Positions 15,809 through 24,727 of a DNA stretch of 43,135 nucleotides are shown in pieces (the first letter of the stretch is position 1; each line of letters opens with the position of its first letter). Position numbers and translations under genes: made by a program. Source of the DNA: QNYZ01 sp964577615 (GTDB taxonomy: Bacteria; Desulfobacterota; Desulfobacteria; Desulfobacterales; QNYZ01); NCBI GenBank assembly GCA_964577615.1, contig CAZNZW010000027.1:1-43135 (forward strand), written 5' to 3'. The notes below the pieces were generated by a model that saw only the letters and a list, made by a program, of their open reading frames with translations, did not search any database and had not been told where the DNA came from.

Positions 15809-17197
15809 ATGACTGCAGACTGGGAACAGAATCTGGCATTGTTTCGGGAAAAAATGACTGCGCAGGCCCTGGCACCGGTGGTCATTGATACCTTTGCCTA
15901 TTATTACCGTCAGGTCGCCACCGGTGAGACGGGCCTGATCAGCAACCGGGACATTCAGCCGGTTCAGCCGGACGAAATTGCTTCGTATGCGGATATGGCG
16001 CAATGGATACCACAGGGCAGAGACCTGTCCCGCGCGGCGATCATGATTCGGCTCAACGGCGGCCTGGGCACCAGCATGGGACTGACGGGTCCCAAATCGC
16101 TCCTTCCCGTCAAAAACGGCCGCTCATTTTTAGATATCATCATCGGCCAGGCGCACAGACAGGATATTTCCCTGGCCCTGATGAACAGCTTCAGCACCCA
16201 CGATGCCACCCGGCGCGCCCTGGCGTCACTGGACGCCGTGCAGAAACCCCGCCTGTTCGTGCAGAACAAATTTCCAAAAATTCAACAGGCTGATTTAAGT
16301 CCGGCCCAGTCGCCCGATCATCCGGATCTTGAATGGAACCCGCCGGGGCACGGGGATGTTTTTACCGCCCTTTCGGCTTCCGGAATGCTCGACGAGCTGA
16401 TCCGGCAGGGGATTCAATACGCCTTTATTGCCAACGCGGATAATCTGGGGGCGACCATGGATCCGGGTCTGCTGGGCTATTTTGCCGCCAGCCGGTTCCC
16501 TTTCATGATGGAAGTGGCGGATAAAACCCCGTCGGATATCAAAGGCGGCCATCTGGCCCGGCGGCTCGACGGCCGGCTGATTTTACGGGAAGCGGCTCAG
16601 TGCCCGGCAAACGAAATGGATACCTTTCGGGATATCGGTCAATATCGGTATTTCAATACGAATAATATCTGGGTGAATCTGGGCGTGTTGCAGTCATTCT
16701 TTAAAAATGAAGGCAGCATCCACCTGCCGATCATCGTTAATGCCAAGCCCATCGATCCCCGCCAGGCCGCCAGCCAGCCTGTTTATCAGATCGAAACCGC
16801 CATGGGGGCGGCCATTTCGCTTTTTGACGATTCCGTGGCCGTTCGGGTACCGCGTGATCGCTTTATCCCGGTAAAAACATGCAACGATCTGCTGGCCGTT
16901 CGTTCAGACCGGTATCAGCTCGATCCGGATTTCCACCTGTACCCGGTCTCCGGCTGCCGCCAGCTGGGCATCCGGATCTCTCTGGATGAACATTTTTTCC
17001 GGCGTATTGACGATTTCGAGGCCCGGTTTGGCCATGGGGCACCGTCTTTGATAGAATGCGAGTCTCTGACCGTTGAAGGAGATGTGTCCTTTGAGGCCGA
17101 TGTGGTCATCAGGGGGCGGGTGATAATTAAAAATAGTATGAAAACACCAATGACTGTTCGTGCCGGCAGCGTTATTGACAACGAACAAATCGTGTAG
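15809..17197 (+). CDS. UTP-glucose-1-phosphate uridylyltransferase family (UDPGP)
   Basis: A 462-residue nucleotidyltransferase of the eukaryote-type UDPGP family, expected to make UDP-glucose (or another UDP-sugar) from UTP and a sugar 1-phosphate. The nucleotide-binding motif LNGGLGTSMGLTGPKS starts at residue 82 and K97 is the conserved lysine that contacts phosphate. VIRGRVIIKN and neighbouring residues near the C-terminus form the left-handed beta-helix of this family. It is unrelated in sequence to the bacterial GalU type. Only a weak AGG precedes the ATG. Whether glucose-1-P or GlcNAc-1-P is preferred cannot be read off. It is 51 bases downstream of ilvE and 11 bases upstream of the activase. 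Confidence 0.88.
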   Translation: MTADWEQNLALFREKMTAQALAPVVIDTFAYYYRQVATGETGLISNRDIQPVQPDEIASYADMAQWIPQGRDLSRAAIMIRLNGGLGTSMGLTGPKSLLPVKNGRSFLDIIIGQAHRQDISLALMNSFSTHDATRRALASLDAVQKPRLFVQNKFPKIQQADLSPAQSPDHPDLEWNPPGHGDVFTALSASGMLDELIRQGIQYAFIANADNLGATMDPGLLGYFAASRFPFMMEVADKTPSDIKGGHLARRLDGRLILREAAQCPANEMDTFRDIGQYRYFNTNNIWVNLGVLQSFFKNEGSIHLPIIVNAKPIDPRQAASQPVYQIETAMGAAISLFDDSVAVRVPRDRFIPVKTCNDLLAVRSDRYQLDPDFHLYPVSGCRQLGIRISLDEHFFRRIDDFEARFGHGAPSLIECESLTVEGDVSFEADVVIRGRVIIKNSMKTPMTVRAGSVIDNEQIV

Positions 17198-17208
17198 ATG
17201 ATAAGTTA

Positions 17209-20200
17209 ATGAAAAAAAGCACTTTGAATCGTTCGGAAGCAGATGGCCACTCCCGGCATGCACTGGGAATCTGTGTGGGGGCCTCTACCGTATCCATCGT
17301 TCATCTGGCCCAGCCGACCGGGTCAACAGCTCGGGACACCCGGACACCGGGCCCACCCCAAATCGTGACCACAGCCGTTTACCCTCACGACGGGAACCCC
17401 AAGCAGACACTTTTGAGCGCACTGGCCGCCCTTGATATGGGAACTTTTTCCCGGGTGGCGGCCACCGGGCGGCGGTTTCGAAAAATATTAAACCTCTCCA
17501 CCGTTTCCGAGCCGGATGCCGTGGAGCTGGCATATACCCATGTTAAACCGGTGGATATTGCCTGCCCGGCCATTGTTTCGGCTGGTGGCGAAACCTTCAT
17601 GGTGTATGCGCTCAACCGGATGGGCCGGATTACCGGCGTCCAGACGGGTAATAAATGTGCGTCCGGCACCGGGGAATTTTTCCTTCAGCAGCTGCGCCGG
17701 ATGGACGTATCTCTGGATGAAGCGGCCACCTGGTCGGCGACCGAAACACCGCATCAGGTATCGGGCCGCTGCTCTGTTTTCTGCAAATCCGACTGCACAC
17801 ATGCCACCAATGCCGGTGTCCCCCGTGAAAAAGTAACCGCCGGCCTGTGCCGGATGATGGCTAACAAGGTTTTGGAACTGTTAAAAAAAATTGACCGGCA
17901 GAACATCATGGTCACCGGGGGAACCGCCCGGAACCAGATGATGATCGCTTATCTGAAAGAAGAAATTTCGAACCTGATTGTTCCTGAAGAGGCCCCCTAT
18001 TTTGAAGCCCTGGGGGCCGCGCTCTGGGCCCTGGAAAACGACACCCGGGCTTTCCCCGGGACAGATCAGCTTTTTCTGGCCGAACAGGCCACGTTTGATG
18101 CCCTGCCCCCGCTGGCCGATTTTGAAGCAGAAGTGGATTTTAAATCCATTCCCCGGGCCACCATTCAGACGGGGGATCGATGCATTCTCGGTCTTGACGT
18201 GGGATCAACCACGACCAAGGCGGTTCTGCTGCGCACCGAAGACAATGCCATTCTGGCCTCAATTTACCTGAGGACCAATGGGGATCCGGTGGGCGCTTCC
18301 CGGCGCTGCTACCAGGCCATTCTGGAAGATGTCTCCAAAGCGGTCGACCCGGCGGAGATCACCATTACCGGTCTCGGCGTCTGCGGCTCCGGCCGGCAGA
18401 TTGCCGGACTGCATGCGCTTACCGACGGTGTGATCAATGAAATCATTGCCCACGCCGCTGCCGCCATCTATTTTGACCCCGAAGTCGATACAATTTTTGA
18501 AATCGGGGGCCAGGACGCCAAATATACATATATCACCAATGGCGTGGCCTCGGATTACGCCATGAACGAAGCCTGCTCGGCCGGTACCGGTTCATTTCTG
18601 GAAGAGTCCGCCCTGGAAACCCTGGGCGTCGAGATGGCGGATATTGCCGACGTCGCAATCCGGGGCAAATATCCGCCGAATTTTAACGACCAGTGCGCGG
18701 CTTTTATCGGTTCTGACATTAAAAACGCCATTCATGAAGGCATCGCCCACGAAGATATTGTGGCGGGCCTCGTTTATTCGATCTGCATGAACTACGCCAA
18801 CCGCGTCAAGGGCAATCGCCCCATGGGCGCCAAGGTCTTCATGCAGGGGGGGGTCTGTTATAACCGCGCCGTGCCCATGGCCATGGCATCCCTGCTGGGC
18901 AAAGCGATCATTGTACCGCCTGAACCCGGGCTGATGGGGGCCTTCGGCGTGGCACTGGAGGTTAAAAAAAGGCTGGATGTCGGCCTGATGGCCGAAGAGC
19001 GGTTCGATCTGAAGGCACTGGTCGCGCGGGAGGTTGAATACGGGAAATCGTTTATCTGTGGCGGCGGTCAGGAAAAATGTGACCGCCGCTGTAAAATCGC
19101 CATGATTCACATGGATGGCCAGAAGTATCCCTTTGGCGGGGCCTGTAACCGGTATTATAATCTGCGCCGCAATGTCCGCTTTGATGTGGCCAAGCTGGAT
19201 CTGGTGCGGATCCGGGAACATCTGATTTTTGAAAAATACGGCGTTCCGCCCGTGACAACCGCCGGCGCCCGCCCTACCGTGGGGCTTAACCGCAGTTTTT
19301 TAGTCAACACCTATTATCCGCTCTATTCGACCTTTTTTTCCAAACTGGGTTTCGACCTGCTTTTGCCCGATCATCCCGACCAGGAAGGGATTGATCGTCG
19401 CAACGCGCCCTTCTGCTACCCGGTGGAGCTGGCCCACGGCTTTTTTCATGCGCTCATTACCGCGGATACCGCCCCGGACTATATTTTTCTGCCCCATTTC
19501 AAGGCCGTTCCGGTCCAGAACGGCAATGCCAGCGCCCAGCTGTGTCCGCTGGTTCAGGGAGAAACCTTTTACCTGACAACAACGTTTAAAAAAGAACTCG
19601 ACGCGCTTGCCGCCGCCGGCAGCCGGGTTCTGGCGCCACTGCTGGATTTAACCGGCGGACTGGCTGCGTCGGAGAAGGTGCTTATCGAAACGGCCCGGGA
19701 TATGGGAATCGGCCGCCGGGAGGCAAAACGGGCCTTTGACCAGGCAGTGACGCAGCAGCAGAATTGCCGTGCTGAAATGAAAGCCATCGGTCGCCAGGCG
19801 CTGACCGAGCTGGATGCGGATCCGGAAAAAATCGCGGTCGTTACCCTTGGACGGCCATACAATGCCTTTGCCAAGGAAGCCCACATGGGGATTCCCCATA
19901 AGTTCGCTTCCCGGGGCATCATGGTGCTTCCGCTGGATTTTATCGATTATGAGAAAGAATCCGGCCGACGCCATATGTACTGGGGCATGGGGCAGATGAT
20001 CCTGATGGCCGGGAAAGTCATCAAACGGCATCCCCAGCTTTTCGGTACGTATATCACCAATTTTTCCTGCGGTCCGGATTCGTTTGTGATCGGCTATTTC
20101 CGTTCTCTGATGGGACGTAAACCTTCGCTGACCCTGGAGCTGGACAGTCATACCGCTGATGCGGGGCTGGAAACCCGCATCGAGGCGTTTCTCGATATTG

Positions 20201-21636
20201 TGACCGCCTACCGCAAACTCGAAACCGGGGGGAAATTTACTGCGCGCGAGCAGGCATTCACGTCCGCCCGGGCGACCCTGGAAAATGGCGAACCGTATGT
20301 TATCACCTCGGCCGGAGAGCACCTGCCCCTGACCAACCCGCGGGTCACGCTGCTTGTCCCGTCCATGGGGCGGCTTTCCTCGGAATCGATTGTTCCCGTT
20401 TTTACCCGGCTGGGCTATCATACCAAGGTTCATGATCCTTCGGATGAAGCGGTCCTTAAGCTCGGCCGGGCCAATACCACCTGCAAGGAATGTCTCCCCC
20501 TGATCTTAACGACAGGCACGCTGCTGTCCTACATTCAAAACGATAAAAAAGACGACGAGGTACTGGTTTACTTCATGCCCACCGGCTCCGGGCCCTGCCG
20601 GTTCGGGCAGTACTATGTCTTCATGGAAGACCTGATTGCCCGCATGGAAATCCCGGATGTGGCCATGCTGTCTCTGTCCGCGGAAAATTCCTACCTGGGG
20701 ATGTCAAGTGATTTCAACCGGTGGGGATGGTTTGCGGTCATCGTTTCGGACATCATGGAAGATATCCGGGCCATGCTTTTAGCCAATGCCAGTCAGACCG
20801 ATACCGCTCTGGCGATATTTGAAAAGGAATGGGAGAATATCTGCCAAGCGCTGGGCGAAGGGGATTTCAACGGGCTGGAAAAACAACTCGAAGCAACCAC
20901 CCGGCAGTTTCAATCGATTGCGCTGAAACGGCCGGTGGAAGAGGTACCCGTCATTTCCCTGACCGGCGAAATATTTGTACGCCGCGATGATCTGTCCCGC
21001 CAGTATATTACCGAATACCTGGCCAGACAGGGGTTTGCGACGACCTGTACGCCCATTGCCGAATGGGTCCGCTACACCGATTATTGCGCCGAAAACGGAT
21101 TGTCCGAGCACGACCTTAAAGGTCTGGAGCGGATCCGTTTCTTCATCCGCCAGAAATTTATGGTCCGCTATGAAAAACGGATTAAGGATTTGATGAACCG
21201 CAGTGGTCTGGTTCATGCCGAGCCCATTGATATCCAGGCGATCATGAACCAGTCCGCGCCGTATATTTCGCATGAACTGGCCGGCGAAGCGGTTCTCACC
21301 ATCGGTGGTTCTCTGGCCGAAGTCGCCTCGGCGGCCTGCGGTGTGATCGCCATTGGCCCATTCGGCTGCATGCCCAACCGCCTTTCCGAATCGATTTTAA
21401 ACGAGGCCATGACCCGGACCGGAAAACTGGCGGCATCTCCCGACAACGTGAACCTGAAGACGATTCTGACTGATCTGGACGACCTGCCGTTTCTGGCCAT
21501 CGAATCTGACGGCTCACCGTTCCCCCAGCTCATCCATGCGAAACTGGAAGCCTTCTGCCTCCAGGCCCGCCGCCTTCACGAACGCATGCGGGCGGTTCAA
21601 CAAAAAATGCGGCCGGCCGCCGGGTCCCCTGAATAA
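17209..21636 (+). CDS. Giant 2-hydroxyacyl-CoA dehydratase-type activase, double ASKHA domain plus DUF2229/HgdB-like part
   Basis: A 1475-residue protein of the BadF/BadG/BcrA/BcrD-HgdC ATPase family. Two activase domains follow each other: residues about 20-285, with CASGTGEFF (C150) and CSVFCKSDC (C188), and about 325-600, with the ATP loop LDVGSTTTKAVLL, EIGGQDAKY, CSAGTGSF (C456) and CAAFIGSD (C496). These cysteines match those holding the shared 4Fe-4S cluster in HgdC-type activators. A DUF2229-like region follows (about 640-900; KCDRRCK, FCYPVELAHG), and the C-terminal third resembles dehydratase subunits (CKECLPLILTTG, CGVIAIGPFGCMPNR). Such proteins use ATP-driven one-electron transfer; the natural partner is unknown, and no HgdA/HgdB pair is adjacent. 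It is the last gene of the ilvE unit and ends at a shared terminator. Confidence 0.9.
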   Translation: MKKSTLNRSEADGHSRHALGICVGASTVSIVHLAQPTGSTARDTRTPGPPQIVTTAVYPHDGNPKQTLLSALAALDMGTFSRVAATGRRFRKILNLSTVSEPDAVELAYTHVKPVDIACPAIVSAGGETFMVYALNRMGRITGVQTGNKCASGTGEFFLQQLRRMDVSLDEAATWSATETPHQVSGRCSVFCKSDCTHATNAGVPREKVTAGLCRMMANKVLELLKKIDRQNIMVTGGTARNQMMIAYLKEEISNLIVPEEAPYFEALGAALWALENDTRAFPGTDQLFLAEQATFDALPPLADFEAEVDFKSIPRATIQTGDRCILGLDVGSTTTKAVLLRTEDNAILASIYLRTNGDPVGASRRCYQAILEDVSKAVDPAEITITGLGVCGSGRQIAGLHALTDGVINEIIAHAAAAIYFDPEVDTIFEIGGQDAKYTYITNGVASDYAMNEACSAGTGSFLEESALETLGVEMADIADVAIRGKYPPNFNDQCAAFIGSDIKNAIHEGIAHEDIVAGLVYSICMNYANRVKGNRPMGAKVFMQGGVCYNRAVPMAMASLLGKAIIVPPEPGLMGAFGVALEVKKRLDVGLMAEERFDLKALVAREVEYGKSFICGGGQEKCDRRCKIAMIHMDGQKYPFGGACNRYYNLRRNVRFDVAKLDLVRIREHLIFEKYGVPPVTTAGARPTVGLNRSFLVNTYYPLYSTFFSKLGFDLLLPDHPDQEGIDRRNAPFCYPVELAHGFFHALITADTAPDYIFLPHFKAVPVQNGNASAQLCPLVQGETFYLTTTFKKELDALAAAGSRVLAPLLDLTGGLAASEKVLIETARDMGIGRREAKRAFDQAVTQQQNCRAEMKAIGRQALTELDADPEKIAVVTLGRPYNAFAKEAHMGIPHKFASRGIMVLPLDFIDYEKESGRRHMYWGMGQMILMAGKVIKRHPQLFGTYITNFSCGPDSFVIGYFRSLMGRKPSLTLELDSHTADAGLETRIEAFLDIVTAYRKLETGGKFTAREQAFTSARATLENGEPYVITSAGEHLPLTNPRVTLLVPSMGRLSSESIVPVFTRLGYHTKVHDPSDEAVLKLGRANTTCKECLPLILTTGTLLSYIQNDKKDDEVLVYFMPTGSGPCRFGQYYVFMEDLIARMEIPDVAMLSLSAENSYLGMSSDFNRWGWFAVIVSDIMEDIRAMLLANASQTDTALAIFEKEWENICQALGEGDFNGLEKQLEATTRQFQSIALKRPVEEVPVISLTGEIFVRRDDLSRQYITEYLARQGFATTCTPIAEWVRYTDYCAENGLSEHDLKGLERIRFFIRQKFMVRYEKRIKDLMNRSGLVHAEPIDIQAIMNQSAPYISHELAGEAVLTIGGSLAEVASAACGVIAIGPFGCMPNRLSESILNEAMTRTGKLAASPDNVNLKTILTDLDDLPFLAIESDGSPFPQLIHAKLEAFCLQARRLHERMRAVQQKMRPAAGSPE

Positions 21637-21686
21637 AATGGCCCGGATTTGCCCGGTTTCCCGGGGGTGTCCGGCTGGGTGAACCG

Positions 21687-21727
21687 AAAAAAACGGGCGC
21701 TCCGGCCATCTGGCCCGGAGCGCCCGT
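21687..21727. terminator. Bidirectional rho-independent terminator
   Basis: Perfect 13-bp stem ACGGGCGCTCCGG (21693-21705) with CCGGAGCGCCCGT (21715-21727). On the minus strand the hairpin is followed by TTTTTTCGG, a good terminator for the lysine-rich peptide gene; on the plus strand by CTTATCTTT, ending the activase transcript. Confidence 0.85.
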
Positions 21728-21797
21728 CTTATCTTTGTCCCGGTTTTACCCCGCTTTTGCCAGGGGCTGTCCGGGATTTATCCGGGAGAATACCGGA

Positions 21798-21929
21798 TTA
21801 CTTTTTTCCCTTTTTCTTTTTCTTCTTTCCCTTTTTTTTCTTTTTATTCTTCTTTTCGGCCTTTTTCATTTTCGCTTTCAGCTTGGCCTTGTCTTTTTTC
21901 TTTTCCTTGGCTTTCTTCTTTTTTCCCAT
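21798..21929 (-). CDS. 43-residue lysine-rich basic peptide
   Basis: A small gene with every sign of being real: an ideal AGGAGG six bases before the ATG at 21929, position 45 bases after sixA on the same strand, and a strong terminator just beyond. The product begins MGKKKKAKEKKKDKAKLKAK and contains 29 lysines in 43 residues, the rest being A, G, E, D, L, M and N; its charge is near +26. There is no signal peptide or membrane segment, so it is cytosolic, and it is probably disordered. I do not recognise a family. Its place in line with a polyphosphate kinase and a phosphohistidine phosphatase suggests binding to a polyanion such as polyphosphate; nucleic acid is an alternative. Both are inference. 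The lysine codons alternate AAA and AAG and the frame is intact, which argues against a sequencing artefact. Confidence 0.75.
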   Translation of the reverse strand: MGKKKKAKEKKKDKAKLKAKMKKAEKKNKKKKKGKKKKKKGKK

Positions 21930-21974
21930 CGGTGCCTCCTTTGGTGGTGGGGTTAAAAAATCAGTGACGGCGGG

Positions 21975-22484
21975 TCACCCGCCGGCACCGGATCTGTATT
22001 TTTTGGGAAAATCGAAAAATTCGGTCTTCCCCCGGCGACGCCCGATTTTTTTCCAGGACGTCACATCCAGGCGAATCGCATAGACCCCGCAGGTGGGGAA
22101 ATGGTTCACCGGATTGCTGCCGCAGTGATTGGCCAGCCGGGTGATGTCCGGGTTGTGTCCCACGATCATCAGACGATCAACATCGGGGCCGACCCGATGA
22201 ATGATATCGATTATTCCGGACTTATCCGTTTCATACAGCGCCGCCGGGTAAACAACTTTTTCTAGCGGATGCCCCATCCGGGCGGCCAGGATTCGTGTTG
22301 TCATTGCCGCCCGGCTGGCCGGGCTCGACAGGATCAGATCCGGCGATACTTTCCGCTTTTTCAAAACAGTCCCCATGGCCGGGGCATCTTTTCGGCCACG
22401 ATGATTGAGGGGCCGCTCAAAATCGTCCAGCCGGGAGTACTTCCAGCTGGATTTGGCGTGGCGAACCAGATAGAGCTGCTTCAT
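21975..22484 (-). CDS. sixA: Phosphohistidine phosphatase SixA family
   Basis: A 169-residue histidine phosphatase. The RHG-type active site is at the N-terminus (LYLVRHAKSSW, R8 and H9), with SSPASRAAMTTR and IVGHNPDITRL supplying the second arginine and second histidine. In E. coli SixA removes phosphate from histidine of phosphotransfer proteins; the substrate here is not known and could differ, since the family also acts on small molecules. CGGAG precedes the ATG. It lies 75 bases after ppk2 and 45 before the lysine-rich peptide gene, all on the minus strand. Confidence 0.92.
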   Translation of the reverse strand: MKQLYLVRHAKSSWKYSRLDDFERPLNHRGRKDAPAMGTVLKKRKVSPDLILSSPASRAAMTTRILAARMGHPLEKVVYPAALYETDKSGIIDIIHRVGPDVDRLMIVGHNPDITRLANHCGSNPVNHFPTCGVYAIRLDVTSWKKIGRRRGKTEFFDFPKKYRSGAGG

Positions 22485-22559
22485 TTGGCTCCGGTTTTCA
22501 GTATTGCCGGTATTCGCTCAGTTTAAAGCGGCCGGTCCGATGTTTCAAGCAACAGGTCA

Positions 22560-23444
22560 TCAGGAAAGCGGATCGTTTTTCATCAGGATCCGGCGCATCT
22601 CATCAAAGCGGGCCCGTTCTCTTTTGCTGACCCGCGGATATTTCAGTTTCAGGGATTTCAATGTGCTCACAATAATTTCAGCCACAGTGAGCCGCATGAA
22701 GGGTTTGTTGTCGGCCGGAATGGCATACCAGGGGGCCCATGGCTTCGAGGTGGCCTTTAAGGCCCCTTCGTAAGCGGCCATGTATCTGGACCACAGGCGC
22801 CGCTCCTTCATGTCGGCCGATGAAAATTTCCAGTTTTTCTCCGGTTCGTTCAGGCGGGACAGAAACCGCTGGCGCTGCGCTTCGGGAGAAACGTTCAGCC
22901 AGAATTTGAGGATCACCGTGCCGTTGCGGGCCAGATGCTTTTCGTGGTCGCAGATCGATTTATACCGGGCCCGCCAGAGCGAGCCGGTGTGTTTTTTGCC
23001 TGGCAGCTTTTCGTTTTCGAGCAGTTCCGGATGAACGCGTAATACCAGCACTTCTTCGTAATAGCTGCGGTTGAAAATACCGATCCGCCCGCGTTCGGGC
23101 AGTCGCTTGCTGCTGCGCCATAAAAAATCATGGTCCAGTTCTTCGGTGCTCGGCTGCTTGAATGAAAAGACCTGACATCCGGCCGGATTCACCCCGCTCA
23201 TGACCGAGCGGATCGTGCTGTCCTTGCCGCCGGCATCCATGGCCTGAAAAACCAGCAGAAGGGCATAGCGGTCATGGGCATAGAGAACCCGCTGCAGTTC
23301 GGCCAGTTCGTCTACGCGCGCAGCCAGATTTTTTTGCAGTTTTTTCTTGCCGGCCACATTTTTCGGGGGACGGGACGAAAAATCGGAAAGGTGAAATTTT
23401 TTATCAAATGGAACCAGATAGGGTGATTGCGTCGCGGAAAACAT
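22560..23444 (-). CDS. ppk2: Polyphosphate kinase 2 family (PPK2)
   Basis: A 294-residue PPK2, which transfers phosphate between polyphosphate and nucleoside mono- or diphosphates. Walker A is in QAMDAGGKDSTIRSV; FNRSYYEEVLVLRVHPELL is the catalytic region following Walker B, and a lid region (RWSRYMAAYE-like, here LWSRYMAAYEGAL) follows. The single-domain form and the AMDAGGKD motif resemble class III enzymes, which phosphorylate both AMP and ADP, but I cannot fix the class. The start MFSATQSPYLVPFDKK at 23444 is chosen because AAAGGA precedes it; a longer frame to 23510 would run into the promoter. It heads the ppk2-sixA-lysine-rich peptide group. Confidence 0.93.
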   Translation of the reverse strand: MFSATQSPYLVPFDKKFHLSDFSSRPPKNVAGKKKLQKNLAARVDELAELQRVLYAHDRYALLLVFQAMDAGGKDSTIRSVMSGVNPAGCQVFSFKQPSTEELDHDFLWRSSKRLPERGRIGIFNRSYYEEVLVLRVHPELLENEKLPGKKHTGSLWRARYKSICDHEKHLARNGTVILKFWLNVSPEAQRQRFLSRLNEPEKNWKFSSADMKERRLWSRYMAAYEGALKATSKPWAPWYAIPADNKPFMRLTVAEIIVSTLKSLKLKYPRVSKRERARFDEMRRILMKNDPLS

Positions 23445-23481
23445 TGGCCGGGATCCTTTCTGCTCAGAAAATATGTAATCG

Positions 23482-23510
23482 AAAATAACCAATTTCCGCC
23501 AGGTTGTCAA
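23482..23510 (-). promoter_or_regulatory. Sigma70-type promoter of ppk2
   Basis: Minus-strand TTGACA (23510-23505), a 17-base spacer and TATTTT (23487-23482), 38 bases before the start at 23444. It separates the polyphosphate group from the acyl-CoA operon upstream. Confidence 0.65.
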
Positions 23511-23521
23511 TCGCCGGGCCG

Positions 23522-24679
23522 TCAGTGCTGTTTGCGTTTGTCCTTCAGGATGTGATTGGAGATGACCACGCGCTGGATTTCCGATGTGCCCTCGTAGATG
23601 GTAAACACGCGGGCGTCCCGGTAATAACGTTCCACAGGATACTCCTTGGTATACCCGTACCCGCCGTGGATCTGGAGGGCTTTGGCGGTGACGGTGTTCA
23701 CCATTTCCGATGCAAAGAGCTTGGCCATGGACGCCTGGGCCGTGAAATTTTCGTGGCGGGCTTTCATGGCGGCGGCGGAAAGGGTCAGCTGCCGGGCGGC
23801 TTCGATCTGGGTGGCCATGTCGGCGATGATCCAGCGCAGCCCCTGAAACTTGGAGACTTTCCGCCCAAACTGGTCCCGGGATTTGGCATATTTCACGGCG
23901 GCATCAAAAGCGGCCTGGGCCACGCCCAGAGACTGGGCGGCGATGCCGATCCGCCCGCCATCCAGCGCCGTCATGGCAATTTTAAATCCCATGCCTTCCT
24001 CACCCAGCCGGTTTTCCACCGGTACCTGGCAGTCTTCAAAAATCAGGTCGGTCGTGTCCGATGCCCGCAATCCCATTTTGTCTTCCTCCCGGCCCACGAT
24101 AATTCCGGGAAAGGATTTTTCCACAAGAAAGGCGCTGATCCCTTTGTGCCGCATTTCCGGGGCGGTTTTCGCCGTTACGATCACCAGCCCGGAATTGCGG
24201 CCCGAGGTGATAAACCGTTTGGTGCCGTTGAGGACATAGACATCGCCGTCCCGGACGGCAGTGGTATTCTGCATGACGGGATCGGAACCGGCGTGAGGCT
24301 CGGTCAGGGCAAAAGCGCCGATATATTCTCCCCGGGCAAGCGCGCCCAGATACTTCCGTTTTTGATCTTCCGTGCCGTAGCGATTAATACTTTCGCAGAC
24401 GATGGAGTTGTGAACGGACATGACCACGGCCGTGGACGCACAGGCGTAGGCGATTTCCGAAAGGGCCAGGACGTAACTGATGGCATCCGCGCCTTCGCCG
24501 TCGTACTCGGCCGGCGCCATCATGCCCAGGAACCCGAGTTCGCCCATTTTGCGTAGATTCTCGGCCGGAAATTCCTTGGTCCGGTCCCGTTCCGCGGCCG
24601 TCGCCGCCACTTCTTTACGGGCAAATTCACGGACCATGGATTGAATCATCAATTGTTCGGCGGTCAGTTCAAATAACAT
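23522..24679 (-). CDS. Short-chain acyl-CoA dehydrogenase (butyryl-CoA type)
   Basis: A 385-residue FAD enzyme oxidising an acyl-CoA to the 2,3-enoyl-CoA and passing electrons to electron-transferring flavoprotein. Visible are FALTEPHAGSDP (flavin contact), ITSGRNSGLVIVTAK, the substrate segment LGVAQAAFDAAVKYAKSRDQFG and the signature GGYGYTKEYPVERYYRD. The catalytic glutamate is E363 in YEGTSEIQR, the position used by butyryl- and medium-chain enzymes, whereas isovaleryl-type enzymes place it elsewhere. Length is normal. AAAGGA precedes the ATG. It is the last gene of the operon; with IcmF, dehydrogenase and thiolase, butyryl-CoA is the most likely substrate, though isobutyryl- or 2-methylbutyryl-CoA cannot be excluded. 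Confidence 0.93.
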   Translation of the reverse strand: MLFELTAEQLMIQSMVREFARKEVAATAAERDRTKEFPAENLRKMGELGFLGMMAPAEYDGEGADAISYVLALSEIAYACASTAVVMSVHNSIVCESINRYGTEDQKRKYLGALARGEYIGAFALTEPHAGSDPVMQNTTAVRDGDVYVLNGTKRFITSGRNSGLVIVTAKTAPEMRHKGISAFLVEKSFPGIIVGREEDKMGLRASDTTDLIFEDCQVPVENRLGEEGMGFKIAMTALDGGRIGIAAQSLGVAQAAFDAAVKYAKSRDQFGRKVSKFQGLRWIIADMATQIEAARQLTLSAAAMKARHENFTAQASMAKLFASEMVNTVTAKALQIHGGYGYTKEYPVERYYRDARVFTIYEGTSEIQRVVISNHILKDKRKQH

Positions 24680-24727
24680 CCGTTTTTCCTTTCATCGGCG
24701 GCTCGAAATCTTTGCGAAAACATGGAA

